DNA of 64,000 nt, taken from assembly GCF_027531815.1 (NCBI RefSeq), contig NZ_JAPZSK010000010.1, positions 1 through 64,000 on the forward strand. Reading direction: 5' to 3'. Made by a program: the position numbers and the translations under genes. The DNA is from Gemmatimonas sp. (lineage in GTDB: Bacteria; Gemmatimonadota; Gemmatimonadetes; Gemmatimonadales; Gemmatimonadaceae). Shown here in pieces: positions 56,374 to 64,000 of this stretch. The notes beneath the pieces are model-generated. The model was not told where the DNA came from. It searched no databases and saw only the letters and a program-made list of their open reading frames with translations. The number at the start of each line of letters is the position of its first letter. Position 1 is the first letter of the stretch.

Positions 56374-58971
56374 TCACTGCGGCGGTCTGCCCAACGCGCG
56401 TCCGAGGCTGTCGAACGCCGCCCCGAAGGCACTCCAATCACCTTGTTTCATGGCTTGTCGCATGGTGTCGTACCATCGCGACGGGGCGCCCGCATCCGGC
56501 GTGGCAGCGCCGGCATCGGCGCGCCCTCCAGAGCGCGGCCGTTCGACCGTCTCCCCGAGCGAGGCCAGCGCATCGGCGAGGGTGGGCCCCACACCGATCT
56601 GCTCCCCGTCGCTCACCACCGATTCGCCCATCGACAATCGCCCGTCGCTGCGCGCGCCCTGCGCCGCCTGCACGTAGAGCACCCCACGCGAGGTGACCAT
56701 GGCTTCCGGTCGCGACAGCAGGGGCTTCGAGACCGGCCCGGCAGAATCGGCGCGGGAGCGCGCACGCACGCTGTCCACAGCCGCCGCCATGCGCGCCAGG
56801 GTCGCCGGCCAGAGCACCGCACGTGGGGACGTCGACCAATAGGTCGCCGGCACTGCCCCGCCCGTCACGGTCACCACGCCAGCCACCGCTTCCCGGGCGT
56901 CGAGCAGAGGCACACTCCATGACGCCACGACTCCGCCCTCCTGCTCCAGCATGACCGGTGCGGCGGGGCCATTGATGAAGGCGCTGTCCGGCAGGTGACG
57001 AAGGACCGGTCCCTCGAGACGGGAACCGAAGCGTGCGAAGGTGCGCACCTGCAACTCCGCCCCATCCGTTGGCGGTGGCAGCTGTACGGCGAGCGAGGCC
57101 GGCAGTTCGGTACGCCGCGAAAAAAGTCCGGGGAGTCGCGTCATCCACGTGCGTGCCAGCGCGTCGGGCTTCTCCGCCGGCATGAGCCGCACACGTCCGG
57201 TACCGGCATCCACGATGGCGGTAGCGGCCAACTTGAAGTAGGAATACACCCCGTCGCCCACCTGCCACCGCTGACTCAGGGGGTACCGGGCCGACGCGCT
57301 GTACAGATGCAGCACCCAATACAGCCGGTTCCCGTCGCGGATTGCATGCACCGTGGTGCTTTGCTCGAACACCGGCGCAATGCGTCGCACCCGTTCACGG
57401 ACGTCGCGATAGCTCACGAGCAATGGGGTGCCCGCCGTGGAATCGGCGCCGAGCAACGAGAGATCGCGCAACGCCCAGGCATGCGCCAGACGCGCCAACG
57501 GCGTATCGAGCAGCGCGCCCGGCACATCGGCCGCCGTGGCACCATCCAGCAGGCGGGCACCGCTGGCACCCGGAGCCACCAGTGGCGCATTTCCGCCGTA
57601 ACTTCCATCGGTACTCAATCCCGGCAACGGCACGAGACTGTCGGTCAGCCTAGCCCGCGAGGCATCCACCAGCGACAGCCGCCACGCGCCGGCCCCCGAC
57701 ACCGGGCGCTCGACGCGCAGCGCGGTCACGCGACCGTCGAGCAGGAACCAGCCAGGGGCAGCCACCGCCATGTACCCCGACGCGTCAGTCGCTGCGGGCC
57801 GTGGCTCACTCCCGGTCGTCGCCCGGTCATCGCCTCGATTGGAGGAGACCGGCGCAGCACCCCCCGGGTGCAGCCCCTCGGCGAGCGTCACGGCGTCCCA
57901 GAGACTGGCCCGGGTACCAAGTGTGGCGGTCGGTATGGGCAGGGGGAGCATGGCGGCGCCATCAGCACGATCCGCGCTGACACGCGGAAGCGGGCGCACC
58001 GCATCGGCGTCGAAGGCGCGCCGGCTGAACAGCGCACGTGCTGCCACGTAGTCGGCATCGCGGCGTGCCCGGTCACCCATCGTATCCCCCCGCGCTGCCA
58101 CAGCGGGGACGACATGCCGCAGCCCGACGGCTGCAACCAGGATTAGGGTAAGGGTGATGAAGGCGGCCCGCAGCTGTCCGGCCCAGCCCGTACGCAGGAC
58201 GATCAGGGCGGCCATTGCCGCGCCGTATGCCAGCACCGCATCCATCCTCAGGGTGACCCGATGATCGACTCGTAGGAACAGCCCGTCGGGACCGCTGCCC
58301 GCACGCAGCAGGTCGAACGCATCGAGTCGATAACTCCAGGCCAGCAGCAGCAGCACCAGTGCCCCCAGCACGCTCAGGTGCCGCCGGACATGGGTACTCG
58401 CCGCGATGCGTCGACCCTCGAGCCGGAGCGAACGGGTGAGGGCGTAGAGGACCAAAACCATGGCCGTCAGCGCTACGACACTGACCAAGGCCCAGAGGTA
58501 CATCGTCTCCTCGAAGGGCAACCAATACACGTAGTGGCCAAGGTCGCGATCGAAGATGCCTTCGATTTCACCGAACGGGATGCCGTGCCGCGCGAGGGCG
58601 AGGGTTTCCCAGTTGGTGAGCGGGACGGCCAGCACGCCCCCCACCAGCAGGGCGAGAATGATCGTGGCAGACAGCAACCGCCGTCCCGGCACCATGGCCG
58701 TGAGCTCGATGTTGGCCACGCGCGACGGGACCGCCACGGCGAGAATGGTGCGCCGAACCGCGTGCAGATTGGCAAATGCGAAGAGGGAGCCGACGATCCA
58801 TGCGCCGCCCTGCAGCAGCATCGTGTCGAGGACCCGTTCCCAGAACAGGGCGGGCACGCCCATGGCGTCGTACCACGCGTGATCCACGAACAACGCCGTC
58901 GCGGTGCGCCCCACGAGGAGCACCACGGCAGCCACGGCCACCAGGAGGAGGAGCCAGCTCCGGGTGCCCAC
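56374..58971 (-). CDS. UPF0182 family membrane protein
   Basis: An 865-residue protein of unknown function. The N-terminal third has about seven transmembrane helices (first at residues 5-25), with DHAWYDAMGVPALFWERV typical of the family; the remaining about 550 residues form a large extracytoplasmic region. A Gly/Arg/Ala-rich spacer near the C-terminus (about 805-835) precedes a last helix. Family members occur in actinobacteria, cyanobacteria and a few other phyla. It lies between the phosphohexomutase and sucC, oriented with both. Confidence 0.82.
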   Translation of the reverse strand: MGTRSWLLLLVAVAAVVLLVGRTATALFVDHAWYDAMGVPALFWERVLDTMLLQGGAWIVGSLFAFANLHAVRRTILAVAVPSRVANIELTAMVPGRRLLSATIILALLVGGVLAVPLTNWETLALARHGIPFGEIEGIFDRDLGHYVYWLPFEETMYLWALVSVVALTAMVLVLYALTRSLRLEGRRIAASTHVRRHLSVLGALVLLLLAWSYRLDAFDLLRAGSGPDGLFLRVDHRVTLRMDAVLAYGAAMAALIVLRTGWAGQLRAAFITLTLILVAAVGLRHVVPAVAARGDTMGDRARRDADYVAARALFSRRAFDADAVRPLPRVSADRADGAAMLPLPIPTATLGTRASLWDAVTLAEGLHPGGAAPVSSNRGDDRATTGSEPRPAATDASGYMAVAAPGWFLLDGRVTALRVERPVSGAGAWRLSLVDASRARLTDSLVPLPGLSTDGSYGGNAPLVAPGASGARLLDGATAADVPGALLDTPLARLAHAWALRDLSLLGADSTAGTPLLVSYRDVRERVRRIAPVFEQSTTVHAIRDGNRLYWVLHLYSASARYPLSQRWQVGDGVYSYFKLAATAIVDAGTGRVRLMPAEKPDALARTWMTRLPGLFSRRTELPASLAVQLPPPTDGAELQVRTFARFGSRLEGPVLRHLPDSAFINGPAAPVMLEQEGGVVASWSVPLLDAREAVAGVVTVTGGAVPATYWSTSPRAVLWPATLARMAAAVDSVRARSRADSAGPVSKPLLSRPEAMVTSRGVLYVQAAQGARSDGRLSMGESVVSDGEQIGVGPTLADALASLGETVERPRSGGRADAGAATPDAGAPSRWYDTMRQAMKQGDWSAFGAAFDSLGRALGRPPQ

Positions 58972-58992
58972 GTCAGTGTGCGCGGACGGAGG

Positions 58993-60372
58993 TCAGAGCG
59001 TTACACCCTGTTCGCGCACCCATGTCTCCATGATGGTGCGGATCTCGTGCAGACGCTGCTCGGTGCGTGCTTCGTACCGTGCAACGATCACCGGTTGAGT
59101 ATTGGAGGCGCGCAGCAGCCCCCAGCCATCGCCGAAGAGCACCCGCACGCCATCGACATCGATGACATCGTACCGGGCGGCAAAGTGCGGCACGGCCTTC
59201 GCCATGATGGCGAACTTCGTCTCGTCATCCGTGTCAATGCGGATCTCCGGTGTCGATACGAACAGTGGCACGTCGGCCAGCAGCTCGTCGATACGCTTGC
59301 CGCTGTCGGCCACGATGCGCAGGAGCCGCGCCGCGGCGTACAGCGCATCGTCATGGCCGTAAAACCCCTCCGAGAAGAACATGTGCCCCGACATCTCGCC
59401 GGCGAGCGGCGCGTGGAGGCTCCTCATTTTCTCCTTGATGAGCGAATGGCCGGTCTTCCACATCACAGGCGTGCCGCCAGCCGCTTCGATCCCGTCGGTG
59501 AGTGCCTGCGAGCACTTCACGTCGAAGATGATGGGCTGACCACGTCCGGTGCGCGCCAGCACGTCACGCGCGTAGAGGATGAGCAGATGGTCGCCCCAGA
59601 TGATGCGGCCGTGGGCATCGACCACGCCGATTCGATCGGCATCGCCATCGAACGCGACGCCCAGCTCCGCCCCGTGGGCCCGCACGGCGGCAATGCAGTC
59701 GGCAAGATTCTCGGGGACGGTGGGATCAGGGTGGTGATTCGGGAAGGTGCCATCGCTTTCCGTGAAGAGCCCGATGGCGTCGACGCCCAACGCGTCGAAG
59801 AGCTGGGGAGCCACGAGGGCGGCCGCGCCGTTCCCGCAGTCGTACACCACGCGCAGCCGGCTCCCATCGGCACGAGCGATGGGCCCCACCCGCGTGGCGA
59901 TGTCGTGCACGTAGCGATCAATGACTGCCGCGTGACGTACTGCCCCCTGCCCGCTTGGGAAGTGCCCCGCCACGATGCGCGCGTAGAGCGCCTGAATGTC
60001 GGCACCGTGCAGCGACGCCGTACCGAGGCACATCTTGAAGCCGTTGTACTCGGGCGGATTGTGCGATCCGGTGATCTGGATGCCCCCCCCCACAGCCTCG
60101 TGGTGCAGCGCCCAATAGAGGAGCGGCGTCGGCACGATGCCGATATCCACGACATCCACGCCGCTTTCCGTCAGCCCTCGCACGAGCGCGTCGCGCAGCG
60201 CCGTCCCGCTCGGCCGGTTGTCCCGTCCCACTGCCACTGCCCCGACAATCCCCCGCTCGGCCAGCAGGGAGGCGTACCCGCGTCCGATTCCGTACGCGAC
60301 CTCCTCGGTAAGATCGGTCCCCACCACACCGCGGACGTCATACTGCCGGAAGATCGCTCGATTGATGCTCAT
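58993..60372 (-). CDS. Phosphomannomutase / phosphoglucomutase (AlgC-type)
   Basis: Alpha-D-phosphohexomutase of 459 residues, supplying sugar-1-phosphates for LPS and glycans. The phosphoserine is S103 in TGSHNPP, the Mg-binding loop DGDADR is at about residue 245, the sugar-binding loop is GEMSGHMFF and the phosphate-binding loop RASNTQP is near the C-terminus. The ATG at 60372 fits the family start (SINRAIFRQYDVRG). Whether glucose or mannose is preferred cannot be read by eye. Confidence 0.9.
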   Translation of the reverse strand: MSINRAIFRQYDVRGVVGTDLTEEVAYGIGRGYASLLAERGIVGAVAVGRDNRPSGTALRDALVRGLTESGVDVVDIGIVPTPLLYWALHHEAVGGGIQITGSHNPPEYNGFKMCLGTASLHGADIQALYARIVAGHFPSGQGAVRHAAVIDRYVHDIATRVGPIARADGSRLRVVYDCGNGAAALVAPQLFDALGVDAIGLFTESDGTFPNHHPDPTVPENLADCIAAVRAHGAELGVAFDGDADRIGVVDAHGRIIWGDHLLILYARDVLARTGRGQPIIFDVKCSQALTDGIEAAGGTPVMWKTGHSLIKEKMRSLHAPLAGEMSGHMFFSEGFYGHDDALYAAARLLRIVADSGKRIDELLADVPLFVSTPEIRIDTDDETKFAIMAKAVPHFAARYDVIDVDGVRVLFGDGWGLLRASNTQPVIVARYEARTEQRLHEIRTIMETWVREQGVTL

Positions 60373-60447
60373 GCCAGACCGTGCGGAGGGGTCGCCAAGG
60401 GGAGGAAGTAAGCTATCACGCACCGATCGCGGGCGGGGTCGGCCCCA

Positions 60448-62064
60448 TCATCGGGGCGTCGTTGGCTGACGTGACATCGCCACACCCGCGTCCGTCGACG
60501 GGACCGTGAGGACGGCCGCCTGCAGACGTGGACCGCGCGGGGCCGGCTCGATGGGGGCGCTGCGGGTGATGGGACTGGTGAGCGCACGCTTGGCCATGCG
60601 GACGACGGGCGTCGGATACACTCCCAACACCAGCAGCACCGCGGCTGCAAATGCCACGAGCGACTGGCCCATGGGGAGCAACTGCGGTGTCGGCTGTCCC
60701 TCGGTGCGCGGACGCATGAACATGGCACCCACCACATTGAGGTAGTACGCCGCCGAGACCGCGCTGGTCAGCACCAGCACAACCGCCAGAATGGTCTGGG
60801 GGGCGTTGGCCTGCAGAGCGGCCTGCAGGACATACCACTTGGCGAAGAACCCCATGCCTCCCACCAGCGGCATGCCGAGAAACGCCAGAAGGAACACCGC
60901 CATGGCGCTGGCCAACCACGGGCGCACAAGCCAGAGACCTGCGATGTCGTCGATGGTGGGCGCCACATCACGACCGGCATTCACCGCGATCAGCACGCCG
61001 AACGTACCCATCGTGGCCAGCGTGTAGGACACCATGTAGAACACCAGCGCCGTCGTGGCGGCCGCTCCGCCCACCACGAGGGTCACGAGCAGATAGCCGG
61101 CATGCGCGATGCTCGAATAGGCGAGCATGCGCACGAGATTGCGCTGCGAAAGCGCGAACACGTTGCCCACGACCATCGTCGCCACGGCGAGCCACCACAG
61201 GCCGGTGTGCCATTGGGCCGAGGCACGCCCGAGCGCCTCGACCATGACGCGGGCAAAGACGGCAAACGCCGCGGTCTTGACCGTAGCCGACATGAACGCC
61301 GTGATCGGCAGCGGGGCGCCATCGTAGACGTCGGGCGTCCACAAGTGAAACGGGGCTGCGGCCACCTTGAAGGCGAGGCCCACGAGCAGCAAGGCGGCCC
61401 CCACGATGAACAAGGGGGAGAGGGGCGGATGCGCGGACACCCACTGCCCGATGTCCACCAGTCGTGTGCTGCCGGTTGCCCCGTACAGGAGTGCGATGCC
61501 GTACAGCAGGAACCCCGTGCTTACGGCACCAAGCAGGAAGTACTTCACGGCCGCCTCGGCGCCACGTCCGCTCCGGCGGTTGACGCCGGCCAGAACATAC
61601 ACGGCAAGCGACATCAGCTCGACGCCCAGAAACACGAACATGAGGTCTCGTGCCGCCGCAAGAATCATCATGCCCACGGCCGCGAACAGCACCAGCACGG
61701 GTACTTCCGGGCTGAATGCACCGCTGCGGTGCTGTTCGGCATCAATCAGCATCAGCGACATCCCCGTGCCCAGAAGAATCACCAGGTCGATCGCCCAACG
61801 GAAGCCGTCACCCGCCAATCGCTGATCGGCCGTGCCGGTCGCGCCGTCGCCCCAGGCAATGACGACGACCAGCCCGACCAGAAGGCAGAGCACCACCGCA
61901 AACCGTGACATGGTGGACGTCCGCTCTGCTCCCTCGGCTGCACCGGCGCGTTGCGACTGCGGCGACCATACGGTGCCCACCAGCATCGCGAGTGCGCCGC
62001 TCGTGAGCAGCAGTTCCGGGGCGAGGGCGCGCAGCAGCGCGCCACCTGACATGTACTCACTCAT
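60448..62064 (-). CDS. nuoN: NADH-quinone oxidoreductase subunit N
   Basis: Antiporter-like membrane subunit of complex I, 538 residues with about 14 transmembrane helices. Typical features are FFLGVELMSLAVYVLAG-like and KYFLLGAVSTGFLLYG segments with membrane-embedded Glu and Lys, HLWTPDVYDGAPLP and the later SSIAHAGYLL. A 40-residue C-terminal tail is extra. The ATG overlaps the nuoM stop by 4 nt; it ends the nuo transcript. Electrons probably go to menaquinone, made by the mqn genes nearby. Confidence 0.93.
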   Translation of the reverse strand: MSEYMSGGALLRALAPELLLTSGALAMLVGTVWSPQSQRAGAAEGAERTSTMSRFAVVLCLLVGLVVVIAWGDGATGTADQRLAGDGFRWAIDLVILLGTGMSLMLIDAEQHRSGAFSPEVPVLVLFAAVGMMILAAARDLMFVFLGVELMSLAVYVLAGVNRRSGRGAEAAVKYFLLGAVSTGFLLYGIALLYGATGSTRLVDIGQWVSAHPPLSPLFIVGAALLLVGLAFKVAAAPFHLWTPDVYDGAPLPITAFMSATVKTAAFAVFARVMVEALGRASAQWHTGLWWLAVATMVVGNVFALSQRNLVRMLAYSSIAHAGYLLVTLVVGGAAATTALVFYMVSYTLATMGTFGVLIAVNAGRDVAPTIDDIAGLWLVRPWLASAMAVFLLAFLGMPLVGGMGFFAKWYVLQAALQANAPQTILAVVLVLTSAVSAAYYLNVVGAMFMRPRTEGQPTPQLLPMGQSLVAFAAAVLLVLGVYPTPVVRMAKRALTSPITRSAPIEPAPRGPRLQAAVLTVPSTDAGVAMSRQPTTPR

Positions 62065-63635
62065 CGGTTCAGTGACACGGGAGGAAGCGCCGCCGGCGCG
62101 TTGGGGCCGAAGCGCACGATTTCCACCAGATCGCGCGACGGGCGGTCGCTACGACGCAGAACCGCACCGGGTACGAGGCCGAGGTAGATGATCGCCACGG
62201 CGAAGACCCCCATCACGAACTTCTCACGCGGGCTCAGGTCGGCCACGTGGGCCTGTCGGGGGGCGTCCATCGCGCCAAAGAGCAGCAACTGGAGGGCGCG
62301 CAACCCGTACGCCGCGGCGAAGATCACGCCGGTGGTAGCGACAACCGCCAAAGCGGGGAACTCGGCATAGCTACCGAGCAGCACGAGGAACTCCCCCACG
62401 AACCCGTTGGTCCCCGGAAGCGCGACCGTGGACAGCATCACCAGTGTCAGCATGACCGAGAACCAGGGTACCACCCGCGCGATGCCGCCGAACGCGGCAA
62501 GGTCGGTGGTGCCGGTGCGATCCTCCAGCATGCCGGCAAGCAGGAACAGGGCGCTCGTGCTGATGCCGCTGGCAACGATGCTCATCACCGCTCCCTGCAC
62601 GCTTTGCTGCGTCAGGGCGAAGCTCCCCAGCATGATAAAGCCGAGATGACTGATGGAGCTGTACGAGTTCACGCGCTTGAGGTCGCGCTGCGTCATGGCC
62701 AGCAGGGCGCCGTACACGACGGCGATGACCGACAGCACGAGAATCGTGCCACGCACCAGTTCGTGCGTGGCCGCCGCAGGAAACAGCGGAATCGCGAAGC
62801 GCAGGATGCCGTAGGCGCCCACCTTGAGCCCGAGCGTGACGGCCGCGAAGGTCGGGGCGGCGCTTTGCGCATCGGGAAGCCAGGTGTGGAAGGGCACCAG
62901 CGCCGACTTCACGGCAAACGCCGAGAAGAAGGCGGCAAAGAGGAACAGCTGCGCGCGCGGCGACAGCGCCACGGCGCGCAGGGCATCGACGTCGAGCGTG
63001 GTACCGCCACCCAGATTCCACAGCGCAATGATGGCGACCAGCATGAGCAGCGAGCCGACCAACGTGAAGAGCACGTAGCGCAAGCTGGCCCGCGAGGTCC
63101 CCTCGCGTCCCCACACCCCGACCAGCAGATAGGTGGGGATGAGCATCAGCTCCCACGCCAGATAGAAGAGCAGCAGATCGCGCGTGACGAATACGCCAAT
63201 CAGGCCACACAGCAGCAGCAGCGCCAATGCACCGAACGCCGGCGTACGCACGCGCACGTTGTCCCACGACCCCAGCAGCGCCAGCGGCACCACACACGCC
63301 GTGAGCACGACCATGGGCAACGACAGCCCATCCACTCCGAGGCTGATCGTGGCGCCAAGGTCTGTCAGCCAGGGCAGTTCCACCCCGGCCTGCCAGCCCC
63401 GCTGCGCGGGGTCGAACGACAGCCAGAGCAGCAGGGCGAGCAGCGCCTCCACCACCATGGCCGCGAGCGTCAGCACACGGGCATCCGGGCCACCTGCCGG
63501 GGCGGCGCTACCGGTCGCATCGGCATCGACATCGCGCCCCCAAAGACGCACCAGCAGGGCGGCGACGAGCGGCCACAGCAACATGGCCGGCAGGATCCAC
63601 CGATCGACATTCATGGAGAGTATCACGTCGCGCAT
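62061..63635 (-). CDS. nuoM: NADH-quinone oxidoreductase subunit M
   Basis: Proton-pumping antiporter-like subunit of complex I, 524 residues with about 14 helices. Signature segments are FYLAWELMLIPTYLLVGVWG (membrane Glu), SALVPFHTWLPDAQSAAP (with Lys and His) and SSISHLGFIMLG. The start is ATG at 63635, or possibly ATG at 63614. It lies 1 nt after nuoL and overlaps nuoN. Confidence 0.94.
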   Translation of the reverse strand: MRDVILSMNVDRWILPAMLLWPLVAALLVRLWGRDVDADATGSAAPAGGPDARVLTLAAMVVEALLALLLWLSFDPAQRGWQAGVELPWLTDLGATISLGVDGLSLPMVVLTACVVPLALLGSWDNVRVRTPAFGALALLLLCGLIGVFVTRDLLLFYLAWELMLIPTYLLVGVWGREGTSRASLRYVLFTLVGSLLMLVAIIALWNLGGGTTLDVDALRAVALSPRAQLFLFAAFFSAFAVKSALVPFHTWLPDAQSAAPTFAAVTLGLKVGAYGILRFAIPLFPAAATHELVRGTILVLSVIAVVYGALLAMTQRDLKRVNSYSSISHLGFIMLGSFALTQQSVQGAVMSIVASGISTSALFLLAGMLEDRTGTTDLAAFGGIARVVPWFSVMLTLVMLSTVALPGTNGFVGEFLVLLGSYAEFPALAVVATTGVIFAAAYGLRALQLLLFGAMDAPRQAHVADLSPREKFVMGVFAVAIIYLGLVPGAVLRRSDRPSRDLVEIVRFGPNAPAALPPVSLNR

Positions 63636-63636
63636 A

Positions 63637-64000
63637 TCAGGTCAGCGTCAGGGCGGCGATGAGCGCCAGCGCACCGGCGGCGAGCATCCAGGCGTATTTG
63701 CCCATATCCCCGTCCTGCAGGCGGGTTCCCATCAGGGAGGCCGTGCGACTCAACAGCGAGCCGCCAGCGCTGAAGCCCCGGTCTACGGTCCGATCGATGC
63801 CCCGGTCCAGCACCACACGTGCGAAGGCCTGAACGGGACGCACGATCAGCGCGTCCACCAACGCATCCACGCCGTAGGCGCGGGCGAGCAGGCTGGTGTC
63901 CTTGGTGGCGGCCGACTGCTCCGCACCGGGTTGGCGATAGCGCACCGCGGCAGTGGCCATGCCCAGCAACGCGACCCCAATGGCCACCCCCACCAGCACC
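63637..64000 (-). CDS. nuoL: NADH-quinone oxidoreductase subunit L, C-terminal part (partial)
   Basis: The frame runs off the right window edge, so only the last about 121 residues are seen. They show the C-terminal end of NuoL: a helix, the segment GVDALVDALIVRPVQAFARVV that corresponds to the amphipathic lateral-helix/DDLYDALIVRP region, and a final transmembrane helix (ending LALIAALTLT). Identity is supported by its place just upstream of nuoM and nuoN. Confidence 0.85.
   Translation of the reverse strand, partial: VLVGVAIGVALLGMATAAVRYRQPGAEQSAATKDTSLLARAYGVDALVDALIVRPVQAFARVVLDRGIDRTVDRGFSAGGSLLSRTASLMGTRLQDGDMGKYAWMLAAGALALIAALTLT

Noticed and set aside
58378-60411. Open frame of 677 codons on the + strand antisense to the phosphohexomutase and UPF0182 gene
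   Set aside because: Same reason: antisense of confident genes, no motif, composition of a shadow frame.

Overview
This is a high-GC, densely packed chromosomal window from a diderm (LPS-making) bacterium, most likely Gemmatimonadota (Gemmatimonas-like). That assignment is inferred from the gene combination. It has a complete Kdo/lipid A/Lpt gene set, an LpxC-FabZ fusion, bacillithiol synthesis (BshC), futalosine-type menaquinone synthesis (MqnA/C/E) and meso-DAP peptidoglycan genes. No 16S rRNA or other definitive marker is present. I see no prophage, insertion sequence, CRISPR array or foreign island; almost everything is core metabolism and envelope biogenesis.

The key to the layout is at about 24.8 kb. 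All 23 complete genes and the tRNA to its left are on the + strand, and 37 of the 38 genes to its right are on the - strand, so the two arms converge there. In the gap, right after a rho-independent terminator, lies a 28-bp sequence (24830..24857) that aligns without gaps to the E. coli dif site and has the same 11-6-11 arrangement. I read this as the chromosome-dimer-resolution site at the replication terminus. Octamers of the E. coli FtsK-orienting type (GGGNAGGG) are polarised toward it on both sides, and a XerD-type recombinase is encoded 17-18 kb away.

Left arm (1-24.8 kb, +). A lipid A operon comes first: lpxD, lpxC-fabZ, lpxA, a GnnA-like oxidoreductase, lpxB, a DUF374/LpxJ-like acyltransferase and lpxK. 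It is followed by gdhA, rlmH, bshC, murJ, uvrC and thrC. A clear sigma70-type promoter with a 5' stem-loop then leads into a PDZ-DUF512 radical-SAM-like gene, der, plsY, gpsA, a MerR regulator, surE and pcm. The arm ends with a large disordered protein of unknown function, apt, tRNA-Arg(CCU) and a membrane-anchored TPR protein.

Right arm (25.0-64 kb, -, so transcribed leftward). It holds dapF; a glycan cluster (DPM1-like GT2, UPF0104 membrane protein, GT4, membrane GT2); rpoN with lptB, lptA and lptC; the Kdo genes kdsD, kdsC, kdsA and kdsB with pyrG; terC (the only + gene); trpG/pabA; xerD; dedA; ispF; mqnC, mqnA and mqnE; the fatty-acid/phospholipid block fabF, acpP, fabG, fabD, fabH, plsX, rpmF and yceD; ndk, sucD and sucC; a UPF0182 protein; a phosphohexomutase; and nuoN, nuoM and the end of nuoL.

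Many neighbours overlap by exactly 4 nt (ATGA, GTGA or TTGA), which points to long translationally coupled operons and fixes many of the starts, including non-ATG ones. Functionally the window covers LPS from sugar and lipid precursors (kds, lpx) to transport (lpt), phospholipid precursors (fab, plsX, plsY, gpsA), peptidoglycan (dapF, murJ) and respiration (mqn, nuo, suc).
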